A stretch of 64,000 nt of DNA from Myxococcus landrumus (GCF_017301635.1 NZ_CP071091.1:5034001-5098000); one strand, 5' to 3'. Positions 54,608 to 63,524 are shown, counted from the stretch's first letter. The notes: generated from the letters alone by a model not told the origin. Program-made: numbers and translations.

Positions 54608-55354
54608 CTAGGCCTCGGCGACGCGCAGGACCACGGCGGTGATGTTGTCCTTGCCTCCCGCCTCATAGGCATCCGCCACCAGCGTGTCGCAGACCTCTCG
54701 CGCGGAGGACAGCGACAGGCGCCGGACCAGTCCCTCCAGGCCCAACGGCTCGTAGAGGCCGTCGGAACACAAGAGGAAGACATCCCCTGGCTCGGCATGA
54801 AGTCGCTGGAGCGTGGGCTCCGCGTTGTCCGTCCCCAGCGCGCGGGTGATGAGGTGACGCCAGTTGGAGGCACCTCCTGGCGGCTCCATGCCCACCTCGC
54901 GCAGCTCCTCGATGAAGGAGTGGTCCCGCGTCAGCGACTCCAGTTGTCCCCCTCGCAGCCGGTACAGGCGGCTGTCACCGACGTGGGCGACCGCGGCGCC
55001 GTCCCTGCCCACCGCCAGCGCCACCACGGTGGAGGCCATCTCGCTCAGCCGCCCCACGCGCTGGGCCTGGAGGTTGCGCTGGGCCAGCTGCGAGCAGGCC
55101 GCCAGCAGGTTCTCCTCGCGCGAGCGGCGGGGGTCCGCCACCTCCGGCCACGCCGCCGCATCCTCCTGCTCCCATCGCTGGCCCAGGCCCGCGAACGTAT
55201 CCACCACACAGCGGCTGGCCACCTCGCCGCCTTCCTGTCCACCCAGCCCATCCGCCACCACGTACAGCCCCAGCTCCGGCAGGACACAGTAAGAGTCCTC
55301 GTTGTGGGGCCGACGACCGATATGGGTCTGTCCCGCGCATTCAAAACGCAGCAT
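54608..55354 (-). CDS. PP2C-type serine/threonine phosphatase
   Basis: 248 residues, a bare catalytic domain. Metal and phosphate contacts: GRRPHNEDSY near residue 13, YVVADGLGGQEGG, VAHVGDSRLYRLRG, FLLCSDGLYE and AGGKDNITAVVLRV. All the Asp residues of the bacterial PppL/Stp group are visible. It would reverse the many Ser/Thr kinases of this lineage. No kinase is adjacent. It ends 117 nt upstream of the chemoreceptor gene on the same strand. Confidence 0.93.
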   Translation of the reverse strand: MLRFECAGQTHIGRRPHNEDSYCVLPELGLYVVADGLGGQEGGEVASRCVVDTFAGLGQRWEQEDAAAWPEVADPRRSREENLLAACSQLAQRNLQAQRVGRLSEMASTVVALAVGRDGAAVAHVGDSRLYRLRGGQLESLTRDHSFIEELREVGMEPPGGASNWRHLITRALGTDNAEPTLQRLHAEPGDVFLLCSDGLYEPLGLEGLVRRLSLSSAREVCDTLVADAYEAGGKDNITAVVLRVAEA

Positions 55355-55687
55355 GACACCGCCTCCTCGGGCCTCTCACCAGCAAGCGGAAGGCCAGCAC
55401 CCATCCCCAGGTGGGCACCCTCTACGGATACCTCTCTTTTTGGGGCGTCAGCAGCGTGAGTGCCAGAAGACCTCGGGACGCTCCCCGCACTCGTTGGATG
55501 GAGGACGTTGCAAGTGCCCTCCACCCCGGAACGTCATCCAGCACGAGGGGGGACGACCCCACAGGTGATGGGTGCGCACCCCCTCACCCAGGTGGGGAGG
55601 AGGCCCACGCGGGGCCTCTGGCAACTTCTTCCGTGCCCCTACGACAATCCGGATGCAGCCCGACGTGTAGCCCCAGGAAGGTGACCG
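55355..55687. other. 333-bp divergent gap between PP2C and the next gene
   Basis: No gene. It must hold promoters for both sides. AGGAAGG lies 9 nt before the ATG at 55688. A TGGCAAC..TTCC run near 55620 recalls a sigma54 core but lacks the invariant GC, so I do not call it. Confidence 0.5.
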
Positions 55688-56671
55688 ATGACGACCATTC
55701 GCCGATTGTCCTCGAGCATCATGTCCGCCCTGCGGCGCACCTCGCTGGACACGGACGTGGCCCCGGTGGCCAGCCCCGAGCGGAGCGCCTCGCTCCAGGC
55801 CGTGGAGAAGGTGCGCCGGGGCTTCTCCGACGAGAGCGACTTCGGGGTGGACGGCGCCGACGCGCTGCTCGCCTCGTTCGAGCTGGGTGACGTGGAGGAG
55901 AGCGGCTCCACCCGGGATTTGGAGCACCAGGCGCTGCGCGTCTTCTCCGGCGAGAGCTCGTTCGAGGCCTCGGCGCCTCGCTATGGCCAACTGCTGGGCG
56001 CCCAGCTTCCCTCCTCGCTGGGAGCCCCCCGTGAGTCCGGCATTCCGGCCTCGTCCCGGCGCTCGGGAGCGAGCGCGCCAGATGCCTCCGACATCCTCTC
56101 GCCCGACCAGGCGTCCTGGGAGCTCCAGAACCTGGATGCCTCCTCGACCCAACTGGACTCGCCCGAGGATCTGCTCTCGCTGCTGGGCTCGCCCGGCACC
56201 TCGTCGTCCTCGGTCGGGCCAATGGACCTGGACCTGGACTTCTATGACGACTCGTTGATCCACGGGCTCGATGTCCCGGGAGGCCCGGCCCCCTCCGTGG
56301 AAGGGCCGTCCCAAGCCCGGAACACCTCCGCGTCCGCGTGGAGCGAGGTGTCCGTGGAGCCCGCCGGCCCCCATGAGTTCCTCGCGGACCTGAGCGACCT
56401 GGGCACGATGGTCCCCGACGAGCCTGGCCCCACGGACGCGGCGTTCGCGGGGGTGCTCGGCTCGCTTGCGGCGAACCCCGTCGCGGCCAGCATTCCGGCC
56501 ACCGCGGCGCTCGGCGCGCAGAGCGTGGACGCCGTGGCGGAGACCGTGGAGCCCACGTCGGAGATGAACGCCGCGCGCCCGGAGCACGCGCCGGCGTCCA
56601 TCCAGGACGCGGTCGAAAGCGTCCAGGTGGACCCCTCCCTGCTGATGCCGGAAGAGCCGGGCAAGGCCTGA
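55688..56671 (+). CDS. Acidic, Ser-rich protein of unknown function
   Basis: 327 residues. The basic start TTIRRLSSSIMSALRRTS is followed by long acidic Ser/Ala/Asp-rich stretches (DESDFGVDGADALLASFEL, DLDLDFYDDS) with no predicted domain, signal or helix. It looks mostly disordered. Several short hydrophobic clusters (DALLASFELG, EFLADLSDLGTMV, LLSLLGSP) could be interaction motifs. Codon use and reading-frame length support a real gene. I do not recognise it. Confidence 0.55.
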   Translation: MTTIRRLSSSIMSALRRTSLDTDVAPVASPERSASLQAVEKVRRGFSDESDFGVDGADALLASFELGDVEESGSTRDLEHQALRVFSGESSFEASAPRYGQLLGAQLPSSLGAPRESGIPASSRRSGASAPDASDILSPDQASWELQNLDASSTQLDSPEDLLSLLGSPGTSSSSVGPMDLDLDFYDDSLIHGLDVPGGPAPSVEGPSQARNTSASAWSEVSVEPAGPHEFLADLSDLGTMVPDEPGPTDAAFAGVLGSLAANPVAASIPATAALGAQSVDAVAETVEPTSEMNAARPEHAPASIQDAVESVQVDPSLLMPEEPGKA

Positions 56672-56678
56672 CGCCCGA

Positions 56679-56698
56679 GGCCCCGAGCCACTGGGGCC
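56679..56698. terminator. Hairpin between convergent genes
   Basis: GGCCCC (56679-56684) and GGGGCC (56693-56698) with an 8-nt loop, 7 nt after one stop and 15 nt before the other. Six GC pairs and no U tract. Confidence 0.4.
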
Positions 56699-56713
56699 AC
56701 CGCGCGCGTCACG

Positions 56714-58003
56714 TCACGGAGGCTTGCCGCCCTCGAACGTGGCGTTGAAGTTTCGCTGCGCTTCGTTCAGGTCGCGCGTGTACTCGTCGATGTACCGCTG
56801 ACGCTCCTCGCTCTGCCACTCCGAGGGCGAGAAGGAGGCCGTCGAGTACTCGTTCGTGGTGTGCACATAGCCGCGCAGCGCGGTCATCAGCTCGCGGTCC
56901 GGGTCCCCCGTCTCCTTGAGCAGGAAGCCCTCCACGTCCCGCAGCTTCAGCGGGAAGGTGGGCACCTCGTCGAGGACGAGCTTGCCGAAGACGGTGAGCT
57001 TCACCTCCTGCAGTCCCTCCCTCAGCTCCTCGTTGAAGGACACATGCGCGAAGGGTGCGCCGCTCTCGTCGTCCATCCGCCCGGCCACCACGTACCGCCC
57101 TGCCTTGCGCACGTTGATGCCCAGGTAGAGCAGCAGCGAGCCCTCCGACAGCACCTCGCGCACCCGGCCCGTGAAGGTCGCCGGCACCGCATGCGTGTAG
57201 AGGATGTCCAGGAACGCCATCCCCTCCGCCTTGCCGGAGCGCACCCGCACATTCACCCGAATGGTGCCCGAGTACAGCGGGAAGCCCTGCTTCGAGGGCT
57301 GGAACACCCCGCTGTAGATGCCATCTCCAGCAAGCGTGTCCCCCACCGCGCCGTCATCCGTGAAGGCGACGGGCACGGGAGGCACCGCGCTCCCCATGTG
57401 CTCGGCCTCGTGCGCGGAGGCGGACAACACCTCGCAGGGCCTGGGCGTGCGCTGTCCGTCCTCACACGAGACGAAGAAGCGCACCAGCTCATCTCCCACC
57501 ACGAAGACGCGGTCCTGCTTGAGGCGCAGTTGCACGTCCGGATGCTCCCGGCTCAACGGCCGCGTGCGCTCCGGCTCCGCCATCTCCACCTGGTCCGGAT
57601 GCTCGCGAATGGAGCGCGACTGGGGCGGATACCGCGTGGCCGCCACATAGGACTCCAGCGTCTGCTTCGCCCGCGCCAGCCGCTCACCCCACAGCTCGCG
57701 CAGGGCCAGCCGCTCGCGCTGCTCGGGGCTCACGATGCTCAAGTCCTGGACACTGGGAGCCGGCCCCCGCACCAGCGCCGCGCCCGCGCTCACGGGCCCG
57801 GCCTTGGGCGGAGCCTCTGCCCCGGCGCCACCCGCTCCCTCCTCGATGAGGGGCGAGTCGCTCGGGGCCTGTTCCGCCGCGCCCGCGGCCCCACTCCAGC
57901 TCCACCACCCCACCACGCCCAGCACCAGGGGGATGCACAAGAAGAACCACCCGGCACGACGCGCGCGGGACACAGGAGGAGGAGCGGAGCTATCGGGCGA
58001 CAT
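56714..58003 (-). CDS. Membrane-anchored periplasmic protein, choice-of-anchor-X-like
   Basis: 429 residues. A basic start, then one membrane helix (AGWFFLCIPLVLGVVGWWSW), an Ala/Pro/Glu linker, a helix of about 45 residues (RERLALRELWGERLARAKQT), and a beta-rich domain (from about 150) with FTDDGAVGDTLAGDGIYSGV, the Asp-rich pattern typical of choice-of-anchor-X/Ig-like repeats, then VPATFTGRVREVL and FPLKLRDVEGFLL. The start lies 5 nt after the stop of the esterase gene, so the two are co-translated. A chaperone-like or anchoring role toward that esterase is my inference. Confidence 0.65.
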   Translation of the reverse strand: MSPDSSAPPPVSRARRAGWFFLCIPLVLGVVGWWSWSGAAGAAEQAPSDSPLIEEGAGGAGAEAPPKAGPVSAGAALVRGPAPSVQDLSIVSPEQRERLALRELWGERLARAKQTLESYVAATRYPPQSRSIREHPDQVEMAEPERTRPLSREHPDVQLRLKQDRVFVVGDELVRFFVSCEDGQRTPRPCEVLSASAHEAEHMGSAVPPVPVAFTDDGAVGDTLAGDGIYSGVFQPSKQGFPLYSGTIRVNVRVRSGKAEGMAFLDILYTHAVPATFTGRVREVLSEGSLLLYLGINVRKAGRYVVAGRMDDESGAPFAHVSFNEELREGLQEVKLTVFGKLVLDEVPTFPLKLRDVEGFLLKETGDPDRELMTALRGYVHTTNEYSTASFSPSEWQSEERQRYIDEYTRDLNEAQRNFNATFEGGKPP

Positions 58004-58008
58004 GGGAC

Positions 58009-58893
58009 TCAGTACGCGTACTTGACCACGTCCTCGCGGACCTTGGCGACGATGCCGCCCCAGTTCCCATTGGCGTAGTGGTTGTACGCCTCGCCGTCGT
58101 CACGCAGCGACACCGAGTGGAAGCTCCACTTCGCGCGACCGTCGCTCGTGTTCGCCGTGCCCGTGTTCAGCGTGCCTCCGCAGAACCAGTCACCCGGGTT
58201 GCACTGCGAGCTGCCCGCGCTGCCCGACACGCCGCCCGTCGAGTGGTACGCGAGCGCCTCGTCGTCCTGGCCCGGGAGGATGCCCGAGTACAGCGTGCCC
58301 TTCGCACCCGCGAACATGTAGAACCAGACGTTGCGCGTGGTGTTGTGGTTGTACATGGCGCGCGACGTGGTGGTGACCAGGTCGCTCACCAGCGGCTCGT
58401 TCATCGCCCACTCGCCCACGTCCGCCAGCTCGCTGCCGCCGCCCGCGCCGGACGCCACGTTCACCCACTTGATGTTCCAGCCCGTCTGCGTGGTGCCATC
58501 CGTGTTGCCACACACACCACTCGCGTTGGGCGTCGCGTTCTTCTTGTTCCGCGCCGTGCCGCCATACAGCGACAGCGCATAGCCAATCTGGAGGTTCCCC
58601 GCGCTGTGCGCGGCGATGTAGCACCAGTTGTTTCCGGTGCAGAAGCAGTCCAGGGCATCGCGGACGCGCGCGTTCTGGCCACCAATGCGCTCACGCCCGT
58701 TCCAGTTCACCGCCTTCTTGTTCACCCCCGCCGCCGTGCCCGCCGGTCCCCAGTAGCTGAAGTCGCTGTAGTTACCCGCCTGCGTGGAGCCACCGTTGCG
58801 GCCGTGAATCCACAGCGTGTAGTTGGTGGCGGCCGCCTGTGTACCAATCAACATCGTGGCGGCGGCAACCGCCGTACCCATCAGCTTCTTCAT
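58009..58893 (-). CDS. Secreted alpha/beta-hydrolase-type esterase
   Basis: 294 residues from the ATG at 58893, with GGAGGC 7 nt upstream. Signal peptide of about 22 residues (MGTAVAAATMLIGTQAAA). An oxyanion-type LWIHGRNGG follows, and the nucleophile is Ser97 in YIAAHSAGNLQIG (AHSAG in place of GxSxG). Asp candidates lie at GQDDEALAYHS and the His in the last third (SFHSVSLRDD). Six Cys (DCFCTGNNWC and later ones) could form disulfides outside the cell. Asn and Gly are abundant. Substrate unknown. Translation is coupled to the anchored partner. Confidence 0.7.
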   Translation of the reverse strand: MKKLMGTAVAAATMLIGTQAAATNYTLWIHGRNGGSTQAGNYSDFSYWGPAGTAAGVNKKAVNWNGRERIGGQNARVRDALDCFCTGNNWCYIAAHSAGNLQIGYALSLYGGTARNKKNATPNASGVCGNTDGTTQTGWNIKWVNVASGAGGGSELADVGEWAMNEPLVSDLVTTTSRAMYNHNTTRNVWFYMFAGAKGTLYSGILPGQDDEALAYHSTGGVSGSAGSSQCNPGDWFCGGTLNTGTANTSDGRAKWSFHSVSLRDDGEAYNHYANGNWGGIVAKVREDVVKYAY

Positions 58894-58933
58894 CGTGAAA
58901 GCCTCCGGCTCTGGAGTAGTGGGGGAAGCACCC

Positions 58934-58943
58934 ACTCTAGAGT
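58934..58943. promoter_or_regulatory. Palindrome upstream of the esterase gene
   Basis: ACTCTAGAGT is a perfect 10-bp palindrome about 40 nt before the start. CTAG-containing sites are rare in this GC-rich DNA. Function is not shown. Confidence 0.3.
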
Positions 58944-59060
58944 CTCGGGATGTAAAAGGTCGAGAACACGGAAACCGAGAATCGGCCGCAACCCCTGACG
59001 CAGCGCGTCGCCCTCTGAAACAAGAGGTCCGTGTCTCATCCCTGACGTCTCGGGAGGCCG

Positions 59061-60179
59061 TCACCCTGGGTTGGAGATGAATCGCTCCAGCCGCGAGAGG
59101 GCTTCGGGGAGGTTCGAGCGACCCAGGCCCAGGCGAAAGTGATTGCCGGGGAAGTCATAGACATCCCCTGGCAACAACAACACACCTTCACTTTGGACGA
59201 GCGCGTCGGCGAACCGCGCGACGGGCATCTCCCGCAGCAGGCGTGGGAAGGCGACGCTACCGGCGCGAGGGCGCACCCAGTGGAAGGTGTCCGCGTGGCG
59301 CGCGAAGAAGGCATCCAACAAGCCGAGGTTGGACGCGAGCAACGCGCGGCTTCGCGCCAGCACCCGCTCCTTCGCGCGCAGGCCGATGAGGGCCAGCACC
59401 TCGCTGGGGGCGCTGTTGCAGATGGTCGTGTAGTCCTTGTACGCCATGCACCGGCGCAGCACGTCCGCGTCGCGGCAGACAAGCCACCCCACGCGCAGCC
59501 CCGCGAGCCCGAAGGCCTTGGACATGACAGAGAGGCTGAGGGCGCGCGGCGAGAGCTCCACGGCGGCGGGCAGCAGGTCCTTCGCGTCATTCTCCAGGAG
59601 CCGATACACCTCGTCCGAGAGCAGGTAGATGCCGCGCTCGTCGCAGAGCGCGCACAGGGCCTCGAACGTGGCGCGGTCCGGCAGCGCGCCCGTGGGGTTG
59701 TGCGGGAAGTTCACCACCACCAGGCGCGTCTGGGGCTTGAGCGCGCGGCGCAGCGCATCCACGTCGAACGTCCAGCCGTCCTCCTCGCGCAGGGGCAGCA
59801 GCGTCACCTCCGCGCCCGTGGCCCGCGCCACCTCGTGGAGGGACTGGTAGCCGGGCCAGGTGACGACGGCGTGGTCTCCGGCGCCCAGCAGCACGTTCAT
59901 CAGGACGAAGACGGCCTCCTGCGCTCCGGCGAAGGTGAGCACCTCGTCCGGAGACACGCCCCGGTAGAGCGCGGCAATCTCGTCGCGGAGCGCGGGCAGT
60001 CCCGGAGCCTCGGTGTAGCCGAGCGTCAATCCCTCCCACCGCGCCAGGGCATCCGAGTCGGCGAGCGCCAGCAGCTCCTTCATCTTCCACCCCTCGATGT
60101 CCGAGGAGCACAGGAGGTAGGGCGCGGCGAACTCCCAGCGCGCGAAGTACCGCTCCAGCTTGAAGTCAGGGATGCGCAT
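59061..60179 (-). CDS. Class I/II aminotransferase
   Basis: 372 residues from the ATG at 60179. Fold-type-I markers: LTLGYTEAPGLPALRDEIA, FAGAQEAVFVLMNVLL, VVVNFPHNPTGALPDRATFE (NPTG substrate-PLP contact), YLLSDEVYR, the Schiff-base Lys in VMSKAFGLAGLRVGW, and FRLGLGRSNLPEAL near the end with the carboxylate-binding Arg. Substrate not clear from the sequence; the enzyme resembles the AspC/capreomycidine-synthase neighbourhood. Divergent from the thioredoxin-like gene. Confidence 0.88.
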   Translation of the reverse strand: MRIPDFKLERYFARWEFAAPYLLCSSDIEGWKMKELLALADSDALARWEGLTLGYTEAPGLPALRDEIAALYRGVSPDEVLTFAGAQEAVFVLMNVLLGAGDHAVVTWPGYQSLHEVARATGAEVTLLPLREEDGWTFDVDALRRALKPQTRLVVVNFPHNPTGALPDRATFEALCALCDERGIYLLSDEVYRLLENDAKDLLPAAVELSPRALSLSVMSKAFGLAGLRVGWLVCRDADVLRRCMAYKDYTTICNSAPSEVLALIGLRAKERVLARSRALLASNLGLLDAFFARHADTFHWVRPRAGSVAFPRLLREMPVARFADALVQSEGVLLLPGDVYDFPGNHFRLGLGRSNLPEALSRLERFISNPG

Positions 60180-60350
60180 GGAGCGATTGTCTGCCCTCTC
60201 GCGGGCCCGCCGTCCAGCACCACCCGCCCCGCGCGTCCTCCTCCGGGCAAGCGGACGGCGAGGCGCCAAGAGACACCGAGGCGGATGCATAGCTTGAGGG
60301 GCGTCCTTCAAGAGTCTGCCCACTCGCATTCGTCACTCGATGGAGCTCGC

Positions 60351-60821
60351 ATGCCCACGCACGATATCCCCCTCACGCTGCTGGACCCGGATGGAGGGTG
60401 GATCAACGCCCCCGTCCACGTCTCCGAGCTGGACGAGCTCCCCGTCCTCCTGCACTTCTTCTCGATGGCCAAGGACGCGGACTCCAACGACTTCGCGTCG
60501 CTCAAGCGCTTCCTCGCGGAGCTGGGCCCTCGCGGCTTGCGAGTCATTGGCGTGGACGTCACCCACTCCGCCCGCGAGCTGCGCGACACCAACGCGGTGG
60601 AGGCCTTCGCGCGTGAGCATGGACTCGCCTATCCCATCGCCGTCGATGACGGCTCCATGGCCCAGGCCTACGGCGTCAAGCAGACGCCCGCGTGGCTCGT
60701 CTTCGACGCGGACGGCTGGCTGCGCCATCACCTCACCGGTTCGGACGCGGCCCGGCGCGTGCGCCCGATGCTGGAGCGCTTCACCCAGTACGACACCTCG
60801 GCCGCGGCTCCCGCGCCCTGA
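60351..60821 (+). CDS. Thioredoxin-fold protein lacking the CxxC
   Basis: 156 residues, with GGAGCTCGC before the ATG at 60351. Fold features are AlkA/TlpA-like: PVLLHFFSMAKDADSNDFAS where CxxC should stand, GLRVIGVDVTHSARELRD, GLAYPIAVDDGSMAQAYGVK, QTPAWLVFDADGWL with the cis-Pro. No Cys remains in the active site, so it is not a disulfide oxidoreductase in the usual sense. No signal peptide. It runs 20 nt ahead of the SDR gene and probably shares its transcript. Confidence 0.75.
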   Translation: MPTHDIPLTLLDPDGGWINAPVHVSELDELPVLLHFFSMAKDADSNDFASLKRFLAELGPRGLRVIGVDVTHSARELRDTNAVEAFAREHGLAYPIAVDDGSMAQAYGVKQTPAWLVFDADGWLRHHLTGSDAARRVRPMLERFTQYDTSAAAPAP

Positions 60822-60841
60822 AGTCCCTTGGAGGGTCCCCC

Positions 60842-61891
60842 ATGGCTGACTGGCGAAAGGACAGACAGACCTCGCGCCTCACGTTGAGCACGCTGGTGGC
60901 GGCGGGAGTCGGCGCGGCGTTCGGGCTGCGCAAGGTGCTCACGCGCGAGCGCTACGGCTTCAAGGGGCGCACGGTGCTCATCACCGGTGGCTCTCGAGGT
61001 CTGGGGCTGGTGCTCGCGCGGCGCCTGGCGAAGGAGGACGCGCGGGTGGCCCTGTGCGGGAGGGATTCCGCGTCGCTGGCGCAGGCCCGCGAGGAGCTGG
61101 AGCGCGCCGGAGCCCAGGTGCTCACGCGGCGCTGCGACGTGAGAGACCAGGTGCAAGTGGAGGCCCTCGTCGGCGCGATTCACGAGCGCTGGGGCGCGGT
61201 CGACGTGCTCATCAACAACGCGGGCGTCATCCAGGTGGGGCCGCTGGAGTCCATGACGCTGGAGGACTTCCGAGAGGCCGTGGACACGCACTTCTGGGGG
61301 CCGCTGTACACGACGCTCGCCGTGCTGCCGGAGATGAAGCGGCGAGGACAAGGCCGCATCGTCAACATCACCTCCGTGGGCGGCCGGCTCAGCATCCCGC
61401 ACCTGGCGCCCTACTCGGCCAGCAAGTTCGCGCTGGTGGGCCTCTCCGACGCGCTCCGCGCGGAGCTGCGCCAGGACGGCATCCGTGTCACCACCGTCTG
61501 CCCCGGGCTGATGCGCACGGGCAGCGCGCTCAATGCCCACTTCAAGGGCCAGCACGAGGGCGAGTACGCGTGGTTCGCCATCGGCGACTCCCTGCCGGGC
61601 CTCTCCATGAGCGCCGAGCACGCGGCCCGCCGCATCCTCGAGGCCTGCCGCCGAGGAGACGCGGAAGTCGTCCTGGGGCTGAGCGCGAAGCTGGCCGCGA
61701 TGGGCCGCGCCCTGGCCCCCGAGCTGACCGCCTCGCTCCTCGCCTGGGTCAACCGCCAGTTGCCTCAGGGCAGCAGCCAGGACACCCACGCGGGCTCCGA
61801 CAGCGAAACGCCCCTGACGCGCTCCTGGCTCACGGAGCTGTCACGCCGCGCGGCGGAGCGGAACAACGAAGGCGACGTTCCGCTCCACTGA
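60842..61891 (+). CDS. Short-chain dehydrogenase/reductase with N-terminal extension
   Basis: 349 residues from the ATG at 60842 with TTGGAGGG upstream. An N-terminal hydrophobic helix (LTLSTLVAAGVGAAFGLRKV) could anchor it. VLITGGSRGLGLVLARRLA is the cofactor motif, INNAG, VNITSVGGRL and YSASKFALVG follow. A C-terminal tail of about 80 residues is added after the SDR core (PELTASLLAWVNRQLPQGSS). The substrate is not readable. It forms a pair with the thioredoxin-fold gene. Confidence 0.85.
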   Translation: MADWRKDRQTSRLTLSTLVAAGVGAAFGLRKVLTRERYGFKGRTVLITGGSRGLGLVLARRLAKEDARVALCGRDSASLAQAREELERAGAQVLTRRCDVRDQVQVEALVGAIHERWGAVDVLINNAGVIQVGPLESMTLEDFREAVDTHFWGPLYTTLAVLPEMKRRGQGRIVNITSVGGRLSIPHLAPYSASKFALVGLSDALRAELRQDGIRVTTVCPGLMRTGSALNAHFKGQHEGEYAWFAIGDSLPGLSMSAEHAARRILEACRRGDAEVVLGLSAKLAAMGRALAPELTASLLAWVNRQLPQGSSQDTHAGSDSETPLTRSWLTELSRRAAERNNEGDVPLH

Positions 61892-61909
61892 AGCTGAAGC
61901 GCGGGCGCC

Positions 61910-63007
61910 TCAGTCCTGGGCCATCTCCATGGCCCAGTGGCCGCGGTGCTCGTACGCCAGGCCCAGTTGCTCGCGCAGGCCGGCAATCATCTTCGTGTTG
62001 CCCTCCTGCTCGTAGCCCTTGAGCGCCTCCTCGCAGCGCGGCAGCCGCGAGAGGAACTCCTGGAGCGCCTCCCCCGTCAGCGCCTTCACGTACATCCCGT
62101 ACCCCAGCTTCTCCAGGTACAGGGCGTTGATGATCTGCTCGAACTGGCCCTCCAGCGGGATGCTGAGCATGGGCTTGTGCAGGTACACCGCCTCGCTCAT
62201 CAGCGTGAAGCCGCCGCTGGCCACCACGCCGCGCGACGTGCGCAGGTCGTCGATGAAGCCCTTCTCGCTGAAGGGACGGTAGGTGAGGTTGCCGTCCACC
62301 AGGTCCTCGGTGAGGTCGCGGCGCAGCCCGTACACGCGGCAGGGAATGCCCGCCGCCTTGAGAATCTGCGGCAGCGCGGTGTTCGTCGTCGACGTCTGGT
62401 ACACGAGCAGGTGCTCACCCGGCTCCGACTTCGCCTCCAGAATCTCCGGGCGCAGAATCGACGGGGCCAGCGTGGTGCGGCGCTTGCGCGTGGGCGGATA
62501 GAAGAACGTGGTGACCAGGTAGTGGAAGGCGCCCGGCAGCTTCGCCTTCACGATGGCGCGCGAGGTCTCGAAGCTGTCCTCGTACCCCGACAGCAGCGAC
62601 GCCTCGTGCTGGCAGCGGTTGATGACCTGCATGTTGTCCACGCTGATGACGGGCAGCCGGTGTGTCTTGGCGAACAGATAGCTGAACGTCTCGAAGTCGC
62701 TCACCACGACGTCCGGTTTGAAGTCGGACACCAGCTCGAAGTACTGGCGCACGTTCTGCGGCCAGCCCTTCACCGCGCCGGTGACGTTCTGCAGCACCGT
62801 CTGCCACTTCTTCACCGAGTTGCCTTCGTACGCCAGCGTCAGCCCCCAGATGCCGTGCACGTTCTCGAAGCGCTTGGCCAGGTAGTCCTGGGCCCGGCCC
62901 GAGACGACGATGTGGACCTCGTGCTCCTTCGTGAGCTCCTCGAGCAGCACACGAGAGCGCGTCGCGTGCCCCATGCCTTCGCCGACGACACCGTAGAGGA
63001 TTCGCAT
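61910..63007 (-). CDS. MJ1255/VC2487-type glycosyltransferase
   Basis: 365 residues from the ATG at 63007. GT-B fold: MRILYGVVGEGMGHATRSRV with the Gly-rich loop, SGRAQDYLAKRFENVHGI, VVVSDFETFSYLFA, then the C-terminal half LLVYQTSTTNTALPQILKAA, VVASGGFTLMSEAVYLHKPM and LSIPLEGQFEQIINALYLEK, the UDP-sugar binding GG...E..Q. This matches the TIGR00661 family related to MurG. It probably builds a glycolipid or surface sugar. Convergent with the SDR by 18 nt. Confidence 0.85.
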   Translation of the reverse strand: MRILYGVVGEGMGHATRSRVLLEELTKEHEVHIVVSGRAQDYLAKRFENVHGIWGLTLAYEGNSVKKWQTVLQNVTGAVKGWPQNVRQYFELVSDFKPDVVVSDFETFSYLFAKTHRLPVISVDNMQVINRCQHEASLLSGYEDSFETSRAIVKAKLPGAFHYLVTTFFYPPTRKRRTTLAPSILRPEILEAKSEPGEHLLVYQTSTTNTALPQILKAAGIPCRVYGLRRDLTEDLVDGNLTYRPFSEKGFIDDLRTSRGVVASGGFTLMSEAVYLHKPMLSIPLEGQFEQIINALYLEKLGYGMYVKALTGEALQEFLSRLPRCEEALKGYEQEGNTKMIAGLREQLGLAYEHRGHWAMEMAQD

Positions 63008-63082
63008 GGCCGGGCAGCATACGCGCCCCGGGAGCCCCCGTTGAGCCCGGCCCACGCCCACGGCTATAGCTACCCACCCACC

Positions 63083-63376
63083 ATGCCCTCCGCCCCGCCT
63101 CCGCCTCCCAAGCCGTCCCTCCCGCGCGCCGCGCTGCTGGGGCTCTCCGGCGGCCTGCTCCTGGGCGGACTGGGCCTGCTCGCCCTGGGCGTCCGAGGCG
63201 TCTTCGGCACCCCGGACTGCACGGGCCTGTCCGGCCCCGAATGCGAGCTGGTGCAGCAGGCCGCCCAGGAGATGGGCCGCGTCCAGACGCGCTTCGGAGG
63301 GGCCCTGGTGGCCCTGGGCGCCGCCCTCTTCGTCCTCGTGCGTCGCTGGCGCCCCTCCCCTCCCAGCACGCCCTGA
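63083..63376 (+). CDS. Small membrane protein
   Basis: 97 residues from the ATG at 63083. A Pro-rich start (PSAPPPPPKPSLPR) is followed by a first helix (AALLGLSGGLLLGGLGLLAL), a short loop with a pair of Cys (DCTGLSGPECE) that may form a disulfide, and a second helix (FGGALVALGAALFVLV) before a basic tail. Two-helix topology with the loop outside fits. No family recognised. Confidence 0.6.
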   Translation: MPSAPPPPPKPSLPRAALLGLSGGLLLGGLGLLALGVRGVFGTPDCTGLSGPECELVQQAAQEMGRVQTRFGGALVALGAALFVLVRRWRPSPPSTP

Positions 63377-63453
63377 GAGCCAGGAGGCGCGGCCCCATGG
63401 GTCCATTCCCCTCCTCCGCGCCCGACCGCCGGGCAACCCTTCGGGTTAGACCA

Positions 63454-63483
63454 TTTGGCGGCGCGAGGTAGGCGGGCTAATTA
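63454..63483 (+). promoter_or_regulatory. Promoter and AT-rich operator region for the LysR gene
   Basis: TTTGGC (63454-63459), 18 bp, TAATTA (63478-63483). The following GCTAATTAATAG and CCATTAG repeats near 63477-63512 overlap the expected start of transcription and are the AT-richest bases in this part. They would suit self-repression by the encoded LysR protein. Confidence 0.4.
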
Positions 63484-63524
63484 ATAGTGGCTAGGCCATT
63501 AGGTTTGGGAGTAGGGAGCGGCCC

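Noticed and set aside
55610-55640. Sigma54 promoter near TGGCAAC
   Set aside because: The invariant GC of the -12 element is missing.
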